Source: Nisaea sp. (GTDB lineage: Bacteria; Pseudomonadota; Alphaproteobacteria; Thalassobaculales; Thalassobaculaceae). Taken from it: 64,000 nt of DNA. The translations under genes were made by a program, and so were the position numbers. Location of the stretch: assembly GCF_034670185.1 (NCBI RefSeq), contig NZ_JAXMNY010000001.1, forward strand, positions 1,798,001 through 1,862,000, written 5' to 3'. Below, piece by piece: positions 34,014-43,466 of the stretch (positions are counted from its first letter, which is position 1; every line of letters starts with the position of its first letter). The notes beneath the pieces are model-generated. The model saw nothing but the letters and a program-made list of their open reading frames with translations, did not search any database and was not told where the DNA came from.

Positions 34014-35000
34014 CTATTCCGCGAAGTGACAGGCAACTTTATGCCCGGTCGAAAGTTCACGCCAAGCCGGTATCTCAGCCGCACAACGCTCCACGGCGAC
34101 CGGGCACCGCGTGTGGAAACGGCATCCGGAGGGCTTGTTCAGCGGGGAAGGAATTTCCCCCTCCAGCTTCTGCGCCGTGCCCCGGTCGTCCGGGTCGAGC
34201 GACGGGATCGCAGAGAGCAGGGCTTTCGTATAGGGATGCTTCGGCACGGTGAACAGCTCACGGCTCGGCGCCATCTCGACAATCGCCCCCAGATACATCA
34301 CCGCCACATAGTCGCAAGTGTGGGCCACAACACTGAGATCGTGGCTGATGAAGAGAAAGGTGATGTCCATATCCTTCTGCAGCGACTTCAGAAGGTTCAG
34401 GATGTCCGCCTGAATGGACACGTCGAGGGCCGCAACACTCTCGTCGGCAACGAGGAACTTCGGCTCACAGACGAGCGCCCGTGCGATCGAAATCCGCTGA
34501 CGCTGACCGCCCGAGAAGGCATGCGGGAAACGCCGCAAATGCTCCAGGTTCAGTCTGCATTTCGCGGCGATTTCGCGGACACGCTCATCCGTTTCCGCCC
34601 GTGACTTGGTAAGCTTCATCACCTCAAGCGGCTCAGCGATGATATCGCGCACCGTCATGCGCGGGCTAAGCGCCGCATAGGGATCCTGGAAAATGAGCTG
34701 GGCGCGCCGTCGGTATTCCTTCAGTTCGGTCTTGCTCATCGCCCCGATGTCGAAATCGACATCGTCGTCGCGATAGCGCACCTCTCCGCCCGATATCGGC
34801 GCCGCCTTCAGGATCGCCCGTCCAAGCGTGGTCTTGCCCGAGCCGCTTTCGCCAACCAGGCCGAAGAAAGAGCCGCGGGGTATCTCTAGCGATACCTCGT
34901 CCACAGCCTTCAGCACACTGCCGCCACCAAGCAGACCTTTTCCAACCCCGAAATGAACGGAGAGATGATTCACCCAGACATGGCTGTCCTGACCACTCAC
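34014..35000 (-). CDS. Opp/Dpp-type ABC transporter ATP-binding protein (F subunit)
   Basis: The 328-residue ATPase is of the oligopeptide/nickel (PepT) importer family. It has the Walker A GESGSGKTTL, signature FSGGQRQRISIARAL, Walker B FLVADESVAALDVS and a C-terminal oligopeptide-transporter extension with GCRFHTRCPVAVERC, whose cysteines are typical of OppF/DppF. GTG 35000 overlaps the stop of the D subunit (GTGA); the longer frame runs into that gene. It is the last gene of a five-gene importer operon. Confidence 0.93.
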   Translation of the reverse strand: MSGQDSHVWVNHLSVHFGVGKGLLGGGSVLKAVDEVSLEIPRGSFFGLVGESGSGKTTLGRAILKAAPISGGEVRYRDDDVDFDIGAMSKTELKEYRRRAQLIFQDPYAALSPRMTVRDIIAEPLEVMKLTKSRAETDERVREIAAKCRLNLEHLRRFPHAFSGGQRQRISIARALVCEPKFLVADESVAALDVSIQADILNLLKSLQKDMDITFLFISHDLSVVAHTCDYVAVMYLGAIVEMAPSRELFTVPKHPYTKALLSAIPSLDPDDRGTAQKLEGEIPSPLNKPSGCRFHTRCPVAVERCAAEIPAWRELSTGHKVACHFAE

Positions 35001-36007
35001 GATACGGCCTCCAAGACGGGCTCTACAGCGACGCAGGCAGCCCGGTGGCTCGCCGATACACTCACCTCCCCGGGCCGGGCCGTATCGCAGGTCCCCGGGA
35101 TGAATTTCGGGCATCTAGTATGAAACACACAGCCGTCCGGACGCTCGAGCGGACTAGGAATATCGCCGGGCACAGGTGTCAGCGGCTCATCCAGATGATC
35201 GAGCTTGGGCAACGCGTTGAGCAGGCCCTGTGTATAGGGGTGGGCCGGCGTGCGGATCACTTCCCGCACGCTGCCGGTTTCCATCACCCGGCCGAGATAC
35301 ATCACCGCCACCCGGTCCGCCGTTTGCGCGATCACACCCAGATCATGGGTGATGAAGAGAATTGCCATGCCGAACTCCCCGATCAGGTCCTTCATCAGAT
35401 CGATGACCTGGGCCTGGATGGTCACATCCAGCGCCGTAGTCGGCTCGTCCGCGATCAGCAGCTTCGGTTTGGTCGAGAGCGCCATGGCGATCATCGCCCG
35501 CTGCCGCATGCCGCCGGAAAACTCGAACGCGTATTGATCGATCCGCTTGGAGGCATCGGAAATTCCGACCCGGTCCAGCATTTCGATCGAAAGCTCCCGC
35601 GCTTCCTTCTTGTTCATCGAACTGTGCAGCAACAGTTGCTCGACCATCTGATCGCCGATCGAAATGGCCGGCGCAAAGCTCGCCATCGGCTCCTGGAAGA
35701 TCATGGAGATCGCCCCGCCGCGCACAATCTTCAGATCCTTTGCCTTCTGCAGAGACAGGATATCGATCGGGCCGTCATCCAGGTTGAGCGTGATGCTGCT
35801 CTCCGGGCCATAGACCGTGTTGCCGGCATTCAGCTTCATCAGCGCCTTCGCGGTCACGGACTTGCCGGAGCCGCTCTCGCCAACCAGGCCAAGGACTTCA
35901 CCGGCGGCAATATCGAAGGAGACATTGTCGACCGTGGTGATCAGACCTTCATCGGTCTTGAACTGCACCGTCAGATTGCGGACAGAAAGAAGGGGGGCCG
36001 CCATCAT
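34997..36007 (-). CDS. Opp/Dpp-type ABC transporter ATP-binding protein (D subunit)
   Basis: The 336-residue ATPase has the Walker A GESGSGKSVT, signature FSGGMRQRAMIAMAL, Walker B LLIADEPTTALDVT and the C-terminal extension GCVFHTRCPKFIPGTC. It forms the heterodimeric motor with the following F subunit. The ATGATG start overlaps the permease stop, so translation is coupled along the operon. Confidence 0.94.
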   Translation of the reverse strand: MMAAPLLSVRNLTVQFKTDEGLITTVDNVSFDIAAGEVLGLVGESGSGKSVTAKALMKLNAGNTVYGPESSITLNLDDGPIDILSLQKAKDLKIVRGGAISMIFQEPMASFAPAISIGDQMVEQLLLHSSMNKKEARELSIEMLDRVGISDASKRIDQYAFEFSGGMRQRAMIAMALSTKPKLLIADEPTTALDVTIQAQVIDLMKDLIGEFGMAILFITHDLGVIAQTADRVAVMYLGRVMETGSVREVIRTPAHPYTQGLLNALPKLDHLDEPLTPVPGDIPSPLERPDGCVFHTRCPKFIPGTCDTARPGEVSVSASHRAACVAVEPVLEAVS

Positions 36008-37200
36008 TTATGATCCGAATAAGGGTCGGCCGCATCGCGCAGTCCATCGCCGACAAAGACGAAGGCCAGCACCATGCCGACGAAGAAAATAACTGGGATG
36101 AAGTACCACTGGTAATTCAGCAGCACATCCGCGCTGGTAACGCTCTGCAGCAGCACGCCGAGTGAATTGACCGGCTCCTTCAGGCCGAGCCCGATGAAGC
36201 TGAGCGCTGTCTCGGACAGCACCATGTAGGGGAACGAAATCACCAGATCCACGATGATGTAGCTGGTGAAGCTGGGCAGGAGATGGCGCCGGATAACATG
36301 GTTGGCGGAGGCGCCGCACATCTTCGCGGCCAGCACATATTCCTGGTTCCGCTCGGTCAGCAGATGCGTGCGCACACGCCGTGCCAGCGTCGGCCAGCCG
36401 ATGAAACCGAGAATGATGGAGATGAAGAAGAACCGCGCTTCCGAACTCCATTCGTCCGGAACGAACGCGGCCAATGCCATGAAAAGCGGGATGGCCGGTA
36501 CGGTCCGGATCGCGTCCGTGAACATCTGCAGCACGCCGTCGACCCAGCCGCCGAAATAACCGGACGCTCCACCGATCACCAACGCCAGCACGAAACTGAT
36601 GAAGACGCCGATGGTACCAACGGCAAGCGAGGTATAGATCGCGTGCAGGGTGCGGGAAAAGATGTCCTTGCCTGCATGGTCCGTACCGAAGAGATGGATG
36701 CCGCCCTTGTCCACACCGAACAGGTGCGTGGTCATCCGGAACCCAGGGATCGCGATATCCAGCGCCTCGCCCGGCAGGTTCAGCTCGAAGCTGAACAGCC
36801 GGTATTCCCAGCCGGTCGGGAACAGCTCGACATAGCGACGTTGTTCCGTGTTGATCTCCGTCACCCAGCGGAAGTTCGTCTTGATCGACCGGGTCCGCTC
36901 CAGCGTGTGCAGGAAGGGCCGCAAGGAGCAGCCATTGTGATCGCAGAACATCGGGATCTGCGGCGCGCCGTTCTGATATTCCTTGTCCCTTCCCGCGATG
37001 GTCGGGTCATAGGGGGACAGGAACGGCGCGAAGAAGCCCATGAGGATTATGGCGATAAGCACCATGCCGGCGACCATGGCCGCCTTGTTCTTCCTGAAGC
37101 GCGCCCAGACGAGTTGCATCTGGCTGGCCGTGAAATAGGCTTCCTTGGATTTCTGGTCCGCGCTTTTGACGGGCGCATCCATGGCTGTTTGATCGACCAT
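36004..37200 (-). CDS. Opp/Dpp-type ABC transporter permease (C subunit)
   Basis: The 398-residue permease has one N-terminal TM helix (about 40-62), then a periplasmic insert of about 110 residues (roughly 75-185), longer than usual in OppC. The binding-protein-dependent permease domain follows, with GTDHAGKDIFSRTLHAIYTS and the EAA-like loop EYVLAAKMCGASANHVIRRH. Long inserts of this type occur in OppC-like proteins paired with binding proteins over 650 residues, as here. It follows the B subunit by 4 bases. Confidence 0.93.
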   Translation of the reverse strand: MVDQTAMDAPVKSADQKSKEAYFTASQMQLVWARFRKNKAAMVAGMVLIAIILMGFFAPFLSPYDPTIAGRDKEYQNGAPQIPMFCDHNGCSLRPFLHTLERTRSIKTNFRWVTEINTEQRRYVELFPTGWEYRLFSFELNLPGEALDIAIPGFRMTTHLFGVDKGGIHLFGTDHAGKDIFSRTLHAIYTSLAVGTIGVFISFVLALVIGGASGYFGGWVDGVLQMFTDAIRTVPAIPLFMALAAFVPDEWSSEARFFFISIILGFIGWPTLARRVRTHLLTERNQEYVLAAKMCGASANHVIRRHLLPSFTSYIIVDLVISFPYMVLSETALSFIGLGLKEPVNSLGVLLQSVTSADVLLNYQWYFIPVIFFVGMVLAFVFVGDGLRDAADPYSDHK

Positions 37201-37204
37201 CGCC

Positions 37205-38215
37205 CTAGCCTCCCATCACGCTTTTACGGACCCGCGGATCAATCAGCGAGAGCAGGATATCGGTCATGAAATTAAGCGACACGATGGCGGCGGTCAGCAT
37301 GAAGATGATCGCTCCCGCGAGCTGCTGATCGTTCGACCGGGCCAACCCCTCAAGCAGCAGGGAGCCCGCCTCCGACAGGGTCAGGATCACCGCCACGATC
37401 GGCAGCTCATTGAAGACGCGGTTCAAATCGAAACCGAGAGAATTAATGATCGGACCCAAGGCATGGCGGGCCGGATAGCGCCAGAGAAGCTTGCCGCCGG
37501 TGACCCCGCGCGCCCGCGCCGCCGTGACATAGAGCTTGCCATATTCGTCCGACATCAGCGCCCGTACCGTCTGCAGGGCGAAGGCCGTGGCGGACCAGCC
37601 GAGAATGAAGATCGGCAACCAGGCGTGCGACAGAAAATCAATCACCCGGTCATAGGACCAGGGCGCGTCCCGGAATTCCTTTGAGAACATCCCTGTCAGG
37701 GTGTCGCCGAAGACCATGGTGGAAAACAGCATGATCATCAGCGCCAGCAGGAAATTCGGCAGCGCGAGTCCAAGATAGGAGACCAGACGCAAGCTGTTGT
37801 TCAGCCCCGGGCTCGACACCGTTGCCGATATGATACCGACGGGCAATGCGATCAGGTAGGCGACCAGAAGAGCTGTGAAACAGATCCCGAGAGAAATCCA
37901 GATCTTATCGCCCAGAAGCTGGTTGATATTGACGCGCAGAATGCAGCTGTCACCGAAGTCACCGCGCAGGAACACATTGCCGACCCAACCGGCCCAACGC
38001 TGAATATAGGGCTTGTCGAGGCCGAGACGCTGCTCTTCAGCCCGGATATTCTCGATGCTGATCTGCTCGCCCTGGGTGTTCTTGAAAGCGAGATACCGTT
38101 CCGCACAGTTCCCCGGCACCATCTCCATCAGTGTGAAGACAATAAAAGAAACCAGCAGCAGCGTGAACACGGCCATGGCCGCGCGCGTGCAGGCAAATTG
38201 TATGAATCGCAGCAT
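37205..38215 (-). CDS. Opp/Dpp-type ABC transporter permease (B subunit)
   Basis: The 336-residue permease has six TM helices, an N-terminal OppB-like segment and the coupling loop KLYVTAARARGVTGGKLLWR. It forms the translocation pore with the C subunit. About 105 bases separate it from the binding-protein gene, and that gap holds a strong hairpin. Confidence 0.93.
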   Translation of the reverse strand: MLRFIQFACTRAAMAVFTLLLVSFIVFTLMEMVPGNCAERYLAFKNTQGEQISIENIRAEEQRLGLDKPYIQRWAGWVGNVFLRGDFGDSCILRVNINQLLGDKIWISLGICFTALLVAYLIALPVGIISATVSSPGLNNSLRLVSYLGLALPNFLLALMIMLFSTMVFGDTLTGMFSKEFRDAPWSYDRVIDFLSHAWLPIFILGWSATAFALQTVRALMSDEYGKLYVTAARARGVTGGKLLWRYPARHALGPIINSLGFDLNRVFNELPIVAVILTLSEAGSLLLEGLARSNDQQLAGAIIFMLTAAIVSLNFMTDILLSLIDPRVRKSVMGG

Positions 38216-38226
38216 ATCCCGCCCCC

Positions 38227-38275
38227 GTCGGTCTTAGATCGACCGATCTATTCAGGTCATCGATCTAAAACCGAC
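38227..38275 (-). promoter_or_regulatory. Intercistronic hairpin after the binding-protein gene
   Basis: A 15-base inverted repeat with one mismatch (GTCGGTCTTAGATCG and CGATCTAAAACCGAC, 19-base loop) lies between the binding-protein stop and the B permease. GC-rich flanks extend the pairing. Placement parallels the urtA-urtB hairpin and suggests the same function: stabilising or favouring the upstream binding-protein message. Confidence 0.65.
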
Positions 38276-38321
38276 GCGGCGGGACCAGAGCAAATGCCCA
38301 GGCCCCGCCGCGCGGAGATCA

Positions 38322-40370
38322 TCAGCCTTCGTCAGCAAGGAACCATTGCTGCGGACGATAGGGATAGGTCCGGTAATACTCGTAGGACCAAGTCTTGAAC
38401 TCCGGGAAGTTCTTCAGCGCATTCCGATGATAAATCGGGTTCGGCGCCTGCACCGTGCCGAGGAAGAGCAGGTTCTCGGTCATGTTCTTCACAAGACGCT
38501 GTCCGATCTCGGCTGATTCCTTCGTGCCCACCGGAGCGGACTGGAAGGCATCGATGTCAGCCAGCATCTGATCGACATATGCCGGCGGCTTGACACCCTT
38601 GGTGCCCTTGCTGTCGACATATTCGGCCCAGAGCATACCGGTGCGGCCTCCGAAATAGTTCTCGAACGGCGGCTGGAACAGTTCGGAATTGCCGAGCACG
38701 ATGGCAAGCGGCTGGCCTTTCTGCCACATCAGCACATCAAGCTGGTTGGAAGACTGAGCTGAACGATATTCGTCCGGGGTCACTTCCTTCACCGTCGCCT
38801 TGACGCCGACATTGGTCCACTGCTGTGCGACCAGCTCGGCGACCTGAGCAGGCATACCTTGTGTTGCGAACTGCAAGTTCAGCACCAGCGGAGCGCCATT
38901 TGGCAGATCGCGGGTACCGTCACCGTCCTTGTCCACTACGCCGATCTCATCCAGCAGCTTGTTGGCCAGAGCGGGATCAAACTGCGCGTAATGCTTTTCC
39001 CATTTCGGATCGACGAAATCCGGGGTCGGCGAGAAGGCGATATACTGCTTCGGCTGACCGAGATCGAAGAAGGCGACCTCGTTGATCTCTGCCCGGTTCA
39101 TCGCTACCGACATGGCCTGGCGGAATTTCAAATCACCGAAGACCTTGCGCTTTTCCTCATCCGCCGACGTGACGTTGAAGGAGAAGGTCGGCATGGCAAT
39201 GGTCGGCTTCAGGTCGACCGTGTAGCCGCCCTTTTCCTGATTCTCCAGCATGAGCGGCGCCGACGGAAGCTGCATGGACTGCGACTTGTAGTCGATCTCG
39301 CCGTTCACGGCCTTCAGGATGCGCACTTCGTTCTCGTTGATGTGCACTTCGTCGATTTCGTTGATGTAGGGGAGCTGGTTGCCCGCCGTGTCGACCATAT
39401 GGAAATACGGGTTCGCCACCAGGTGACGGCCCTCGGTCGTTTCAGCCACGACGATGTGGGATTCCAGCGTCGGGTAAACGCCCTTCGGCATTTTCGGCGC
39501 TTTCGCCGGGTCCGACAGCATGATCGACGGCGTGTCGGTCCAGTCGGAGTTGCCGTAATAGGCGGAAATCACCGCGTAGCCATTCTCGAAGCCCAATTCC
39601 TTCGCCTTCTTGTCCGCATCCGGATTGTATTTCGGATGGAACATGCCGAAGAAATGCTTCGGCATGAAGGGCTGGGAATAGTGCGTCGCGAAGTGGGCAA
39701 GCAGGCCCGGCTTCGGCGCCGGCAGGTTGAACACCACGGTCTGCGGGTCCGGTGTTTCCACCGTCATCCGCTCACCGGCGACCAAAACGTAATCCTTCGG
39801 CTTTTTGATGATGTTCTCGTCGAACACCATGTCGTCGTACCAGAACTTGACGTCCTCGGACGTAAACGGCGCACCGTCGGACCATTTGTGACCCTTGCGC
39901 AGTGTCATGGTCAGCTTCGTGAAGTCGCTGTTCCATGCCCAGCTCTTGGCCACATTCGGCACGATCGTCGCAAGATCGTCACTGTAGCGCACGAGGCTGA
40001 CGTGGCGGACGGAAAGCAGATCGGACGTACCTGCTTCCGGCGCGTTCGACAGGCCGTCGAGAACGCCGCCATATGTACCGATCTCGGCGTAGGGCACGAC
40101 CACCAGCGGCTCTGCCGGGAGGCGTTCCGCGAGTGGCGGCAATGCACCGTTGCCCTGGATCTTGCCGTTCAGGTCCGCCGATTTCGGGTTTCCTGTAAAG
40201 GCCAGCGTGCAGCCAGCCGCAGCCTGAAATTCAGCCAGTTCATACTGTTGCGGAAAGGCTCCCGCCTTAACGCCTTTCATGTCGGCCATGGTCATCGGCG
40301 GGCAATCGGCCAGTGCCGACCCCGCGAAGGCACAGGCTGCCACGCCAGCTAGAAGAAGTGTTTTACGCAT
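38322..40370 (-). CDS. Opp/Dpp-type ABC transporter substrate-binding protein
   Basis: The 682-residue family 5 extracellular solute-binding protein is longer than typical peptide-binding proteins of about 530. A signal peptide ends at GSALA (about residue 21); a VAAC motif at 10-13 could mimic a lipobox but is very early. The mature protein shows the family pattern LVRYSDDLATIVPNVAKSW, LRKGHKWSDGAPFTSEDVKF and FRQAMSVAMNRAEI. The ligand is not predictable; peptides, opines and glycosides are possible for this large subgroup. ATG 40370 follows GGGGGA. It is the first gene of the operon, behind a Pho-box-like element. Confidence 0.93.
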   Translation of the reverse strand: MRKTLLLAGVAACAFAGSALADCPPMTMADMKGVKAGAFPQQYELAEFQAAAGCTLAFTGNPKSADLNGKIQGNGALPPLAERLPAEPLVVVPYAEIGTYGGVLDGLSNAPEAGTSDLLSVRHVSLVRYSDDLATIVPNVAKSWAWNSDFTKLTMTLRKGHKWSDGAPFTSEDVKFWYDDMVFDENIIKKPKDYVLVAGERMTVETPDPQTVVFNLPAPKPGLLAHFATHYSQPFMPKHFFGMFHPKYNPDADKKAKELGFENGYAVISAYYGNSDWTDTPSIMLSDPAKAPKMPKGVYPTLESHIVVAETTEGRHLVANPYFHMVDTAGNQLPYINEIDEVHINENEVRILKAVNGEIDYKSQSMQLPSAPLMLENQEKGGYTVDLKPTIAMPTFSFNVTSADEEKRKVFGDLKFRQAMSVAMNRAEINEVAFFDLGQPKQYIAFSPTPDFVDPKWEKHYAQFDPALANKLLDEIGVVDKDGDGTRDLPNGAPLVLNLQFATQGMPAQVAELVAQQWTNVGVKATVKEVTPDEYRSAQSSNQLDVLMWQKGQPLAIVLGNSELFQPPFENYFGGRTGMLWAEYVDSKGTKGVKPPAYVDQMLADIDAFQSAPVGTKESAEIGQRLVKNMTENLLFLGTVQAPNPIYHRNALKNFPEFKTWSYEYYRTYPYRPQQWFLADEG

Positions 40371-40702
40371 GAAGTCCCCCAATGATTTTGCATGCCGGGT
40401 TTCTCCACCCATCACCCGGACTGAGCGACGCTATTCCGCGTCTATTAATATTGCAATGCAGTACGATGACGCTTTTATGACAGTCGCGCCAGCATGAATT
40501 GTTGTCAATCTGAGTGCGTCGCACGCTCATAGGTAATTCTTTGACGCGATTTGGCTGATTTTCAGTGTGCAGCGCAACATTCACTTTCAAGCGAGAAACA
40601 GCCGCAGAAGCGAATGCGAAAGTGCGAGAGAACGCCTGTCCGCACTGGATCACCAGAGAGAGGCGCCGGTTGTCTCAGTATCGAATTTGGGCTGGCTGTT
40701 TT
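40371..40702. other. 332-base gap upstream of the ABC importer operon
   Basis: This gap contains the importer promoter region (minus strand) and the tail region of the hybrid kinase gene. A Pho-box-like element is listed separately. A reading frame of about 96 codons on the minus strand crosses that element and has no coding character. Nothing else is recognisable. Confidence 0.5.
40466..40483 (-). promoter_or_regulatory. Pho-box-like element
   Basis: On the minus strand CTGTCAT-AAAA-GCGTCAT matches the PhoB direct repeat CTGTCAT-A(A/T)A(A/T)-CTGTCAT at 16 of 18 positions. A -10-like CAATAT follows about 12 bases downstream and the binding-protein ATG about 95 bases downstream. This predicts induction of the importer by phosphate limitation. 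Confidence 0.5.
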
Positions 40703-43294
40703 TCAGGAGCGGACTTTTGACGCGGCGGCCGCGAAACGATTGATCGTTGAAATCAACTCCGCCGCCTCGAACGGTTTGCCTATATGGGCGTTCATTCCGG
40801 CATCAAGGCAGCGCTCTCGCTCCTCGGCCAGCGCGTGGGCGGTCATGGCAATGACGGGCAGATCCGCAAATCCCAGTTCCTCGCGGATCTTACGGGTGGC
40901 CGTCAGACCGTCCATTTCCGGCATCTCGATATCCATGAGCACAGCCGTGTAGCGATCTGCACCCTCCCGCGTCAGGATCTCGAGAACCTGCACACCGTTC
41001 TCGGCCACATCCACCGTCATGCCGGCATTCTCCAGCACACCGACTGCAACCATCCGGTTCAGCTCGACATCTTCGGCCAGCAGCAAATGAATGTTCTCAG
41101 CAGCAGCCGTCGGATCCTGATTTGCGGCCCGACGGCGAGGAGCTATCGAGCGATGACCGGAACCGGCCTCGAAGAAGGCCATCATCGTATCGATCAAAAA
41201 GGAAGTGTTGATCGGCTTGCCCACACAATGCTCGATCCCGAGTGCCCGGAGTTCACCGGTAATCCCCTGCATATCTTCGGCGGATACCATGATGATGACC
41301 GGTATCGACGTCTCGCCGCTCTCCGCCTGAATTTGTCTGATGGTTGCGAGCCCGTCCGTGTCCGGCATCCGCCAATCCATTAGGACAACCGCGTAAGGTG
41401 ACCGAGTCCGGGCCTTGTGATAGAGCGCGGCCGCTTCGTGCCCGGACGCCGCCACATCGACCTTGAAACGGAGACTGGTAAGCGCCTCGCTCAAAGTCTC
41501 GCGGACGGTCTCGTTGTCATCGACGACAAGAACCCGGGCCGCTCGCGGATCGATCCCATCGAAGGTCCGTCGCGGCGAGGCACCAGCGACGGGTTCATAG
41601 GGCACTCGGAAATGGAAACGGCTGCCTTCTCCAGGCGTACTTTCCAAACCGATACTTCCCCCCATGGCATGGACCAGCTGGTGCGAGATGGTCAGACCGA
41701 GACCCGTTCCGCCGTGGGTCCGGGTGGTCGATTGATCCGCCTGGGTAAATGGTTTGAAAAGACGTTCCATCTGATCTTCATTCATGCCGATCCCGGTATC
41801 GCGCACTGAGAAGACCAGCCATTCCTGGCCGTCTTCGGTCACGCGTGCGGCATCCACGACAATCTCGCCATTCTCGGTGAATTTGGCTGCATTTCCAGCA
41901 AGATTGATCAGGACCTGTCCAAGCCGCAACGGGTCTCCGCGCAGCGCGGACGGGATATTACGGTCGACTGTTATAATGAGTTCGTTAGCGTTTTCCTCGA
42001 TCTTGGTGCTCACAACCGTCACCAGATTTTCAAGCACGTCATCGATGTCGAACTCTATGGATTCGATTTGCAGCTTTCCTGCCTCAATCTTGGAGAAATC
42101 CAAGACATCGTTGATGAGACTGAGCAAGGAACGTCCGGCCGTAGCAATCCGAGAAAGATGGCCGCGTTGATGCTCTGACAGATCGGTTTTGAGCACGAGG
42201 TCCGTCAGACCGATGACGGCATTCAACGGCGTACGGATCTCATGACTCATCGAGGCAAGGAATTGGGCTTTCGTCTTCTCACCGGCCTCGGCCGCCGCGC
42301 GAAGGGCCGTCTGCTCCTCGGCGAGATCGGCCAGCTCTGCATTGGAGTCCCTCAGACGGGCAAGGACCCACGCCTGTTCGCGATCAAGGGCGAGAATCTT
42401 CCATAGGCTCAGTGCGCCAGCGATCAGGACAAAAAGCACGACAAAACCGGCACTCCACCAGTTCTCCCTGTTCTCTGCATCCACCAAACCGGGCTCGACA
42501 TATCCAACCAGCCGCCAAACCGATCCCGGAATATCGACGCTGGCCCGTATTTCGTTGATCTCGGCCGCGCTCAACGTGATCTCGCGGTGCCCCGCGAGCT
42601 CGTCCCTCGCCCCGTCCGCGTTGATTTCAATCAGATTGTCCCGCTCGCGATGCACAAGCGCCAGATAGTGACCGGGGCTTTGGTACGACCGGATCAGGGA
42701 CTGCAGGACATTGGGATAGAAGCTGACAAAGAAAACGCCGTTCAAACGCTCGCCGCTACGCCACGGCGCCATGATGTCGAAATGGTAATTGTTGGCCTGG
42801 GGATGGATGACCGCTTCGTAACCCGCCTTGTGCGCATCGTCGGCAAGCGAGGCAACATATGACTGGATGTTTTCCTGACACTGCCGACCGACAAACCCTT
42901 CCAGATCATCGATCAGATCGACGCCGTCACTATCTGCAAGCGTAAACGTGAAATAGCTTGGGAACCAGCGCTGCAGGCTATCGTCGATCCGGGTCCGCAA
43001 CTGCTCGTCAGCAACATCCTTCGCATATGCGGCCAGCAACGCCTGATTATCGAAAGCGTAGGCCTCTACAAGACGTTGACGCCCTGTGATGAACTGCTCA
43101 ACGGCATTCGAAGCTTCCCGGACTTCGGATGTTATGATCTCGGTATGTCGATTTTCGTTCTCTGCATTCTGTAGGATGGCGAAATATATCGACGCACCAG
43201 CGACAAGCAGTACCGCCCCCACGACAAGAGCAATCGTCGCCCGCGTTCCGTTTCTCGCACCAGTGGCAAACGACTCGTTCTGATTGTCAGCCAT
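40703..43294 (-). CDS. Hybrid sensor histidine kinase with two receiver domains
   Basis: The 863-residue membrane kinase has TM1 (about 22-42), a periplasmic dCache-like sensor (about 45-275), TM2 (about 285-305) and a short coiled coil. The kinase core follows (FLASMSHEIRTPLNAVIGL, NLAGNAAKFTENGE, VRDTGIGMN, GTGLGLTIS). Two receivers come next: VLVVDDNETVRE with acceptor in LMDWRMPDTDG, and LLLAEDVELNRM with LMDIEMPEMDG. No HPt domain is fused, so a separate phosphotransfer protein is needed. ATG 43294 is used; an upstream in-frame start at 43351 adds 19 residues without a better ribosome-binding site. Confidence 0.92.
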   Translation of the reverse strand: MADNQNESFATGARNGTRATIALVVGAVLLVAGASIYFAILQNAENENRHTEIITSEVREASNAVEQFITGRQRLVEAYAFDNQALLAAYAKDVADEQLRTRIDDSLQRWFPSYFTFTLADSDGVDLIDDLEGFVGRQCQENIQSYVASLADDAHKAGYEAVIHPQANNYHFDIMAPWRSGERLNGVFFVSFYPNVLQSLIRSYQSPGHYLALVHRERDNLIEINADGARDELAGHREITLSAAEINEIRASVDIPGSVWRLVGYVEPGLVDAENRENWWSAGFVVLFVLIAGALSLWKILALDREQAWVLARLRDSNAELADLAEEQTALRAAAEAGEKTKAQFLASMSHEIRTPLNAVIGLTDLVLKTDLSEHQRGHLSRIATAGRSLLSLINDVLDFSKIEAGKLQIESIEFDIDDVLENLVTVVSTKIEENANELIITVDRNIPSALRGDPLRLGQVLINLAGNAAKFTENGEIVVDAARVTEDGQEWLVFSVRDTGIGMNEDQMERLFKPFTQADQSTTRTHGGTGLGLTISHQLVHAMGGSIGLESTPGEGSRFHFRVPYEPVAGASPRRTFDGIDPRAARVLVVDDNETVRETLSEALTSLRFKVDVAASGHEAAALYHKARTRSPYAVVLMDWRMPDTDGLATIRQIQAESGETSIPVIIMVSAEDMQGITGELRALGIEHCVGKPINTSFLIDTMMAFFEAGSGHRSIAPRRRAANQDPTAAAENIHLLLAEDVELNRMVAVGVLENAGMTVDVAENGVQVLEILTREGADRYTAVLMDIEMPEMDGLTATRKIREELGFADLPVIAMTAHALAEERERCLDAGMNAHIGKPFEAAELISTINRFAAAASKVRS

Positions 43295-43466
43295 TGAATG
43301 CGGTTCCAGCCCCAGAGTTTGATCATCCGCAAGAGCACGGCTGCTGAGCAAGGCGTTGACGACGGGTCAAACGCTCTACTCAGCAGAGCCGTATACAAGC
43401 GTAGAACTGTTAGGAACTCTAGGAAATTACTGCTAACCGATTGTTAACGACCGGCAAGACAGGTGG

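Noticed and set aside
38859..40352. Long plus-strand frame opposite the ABC binding-protein gene
   Set aside because: It is fully embedded antisense to a clear solute-binding protein and rich in Arg/His/Val without domain features.
40363..40653. Minus-strand frame of about 96 codons upstream of the ABC operon
   Set aside because: It spans the Pho-box-like promoter and overlaps the binding-protein start; the composition is not protein-like.
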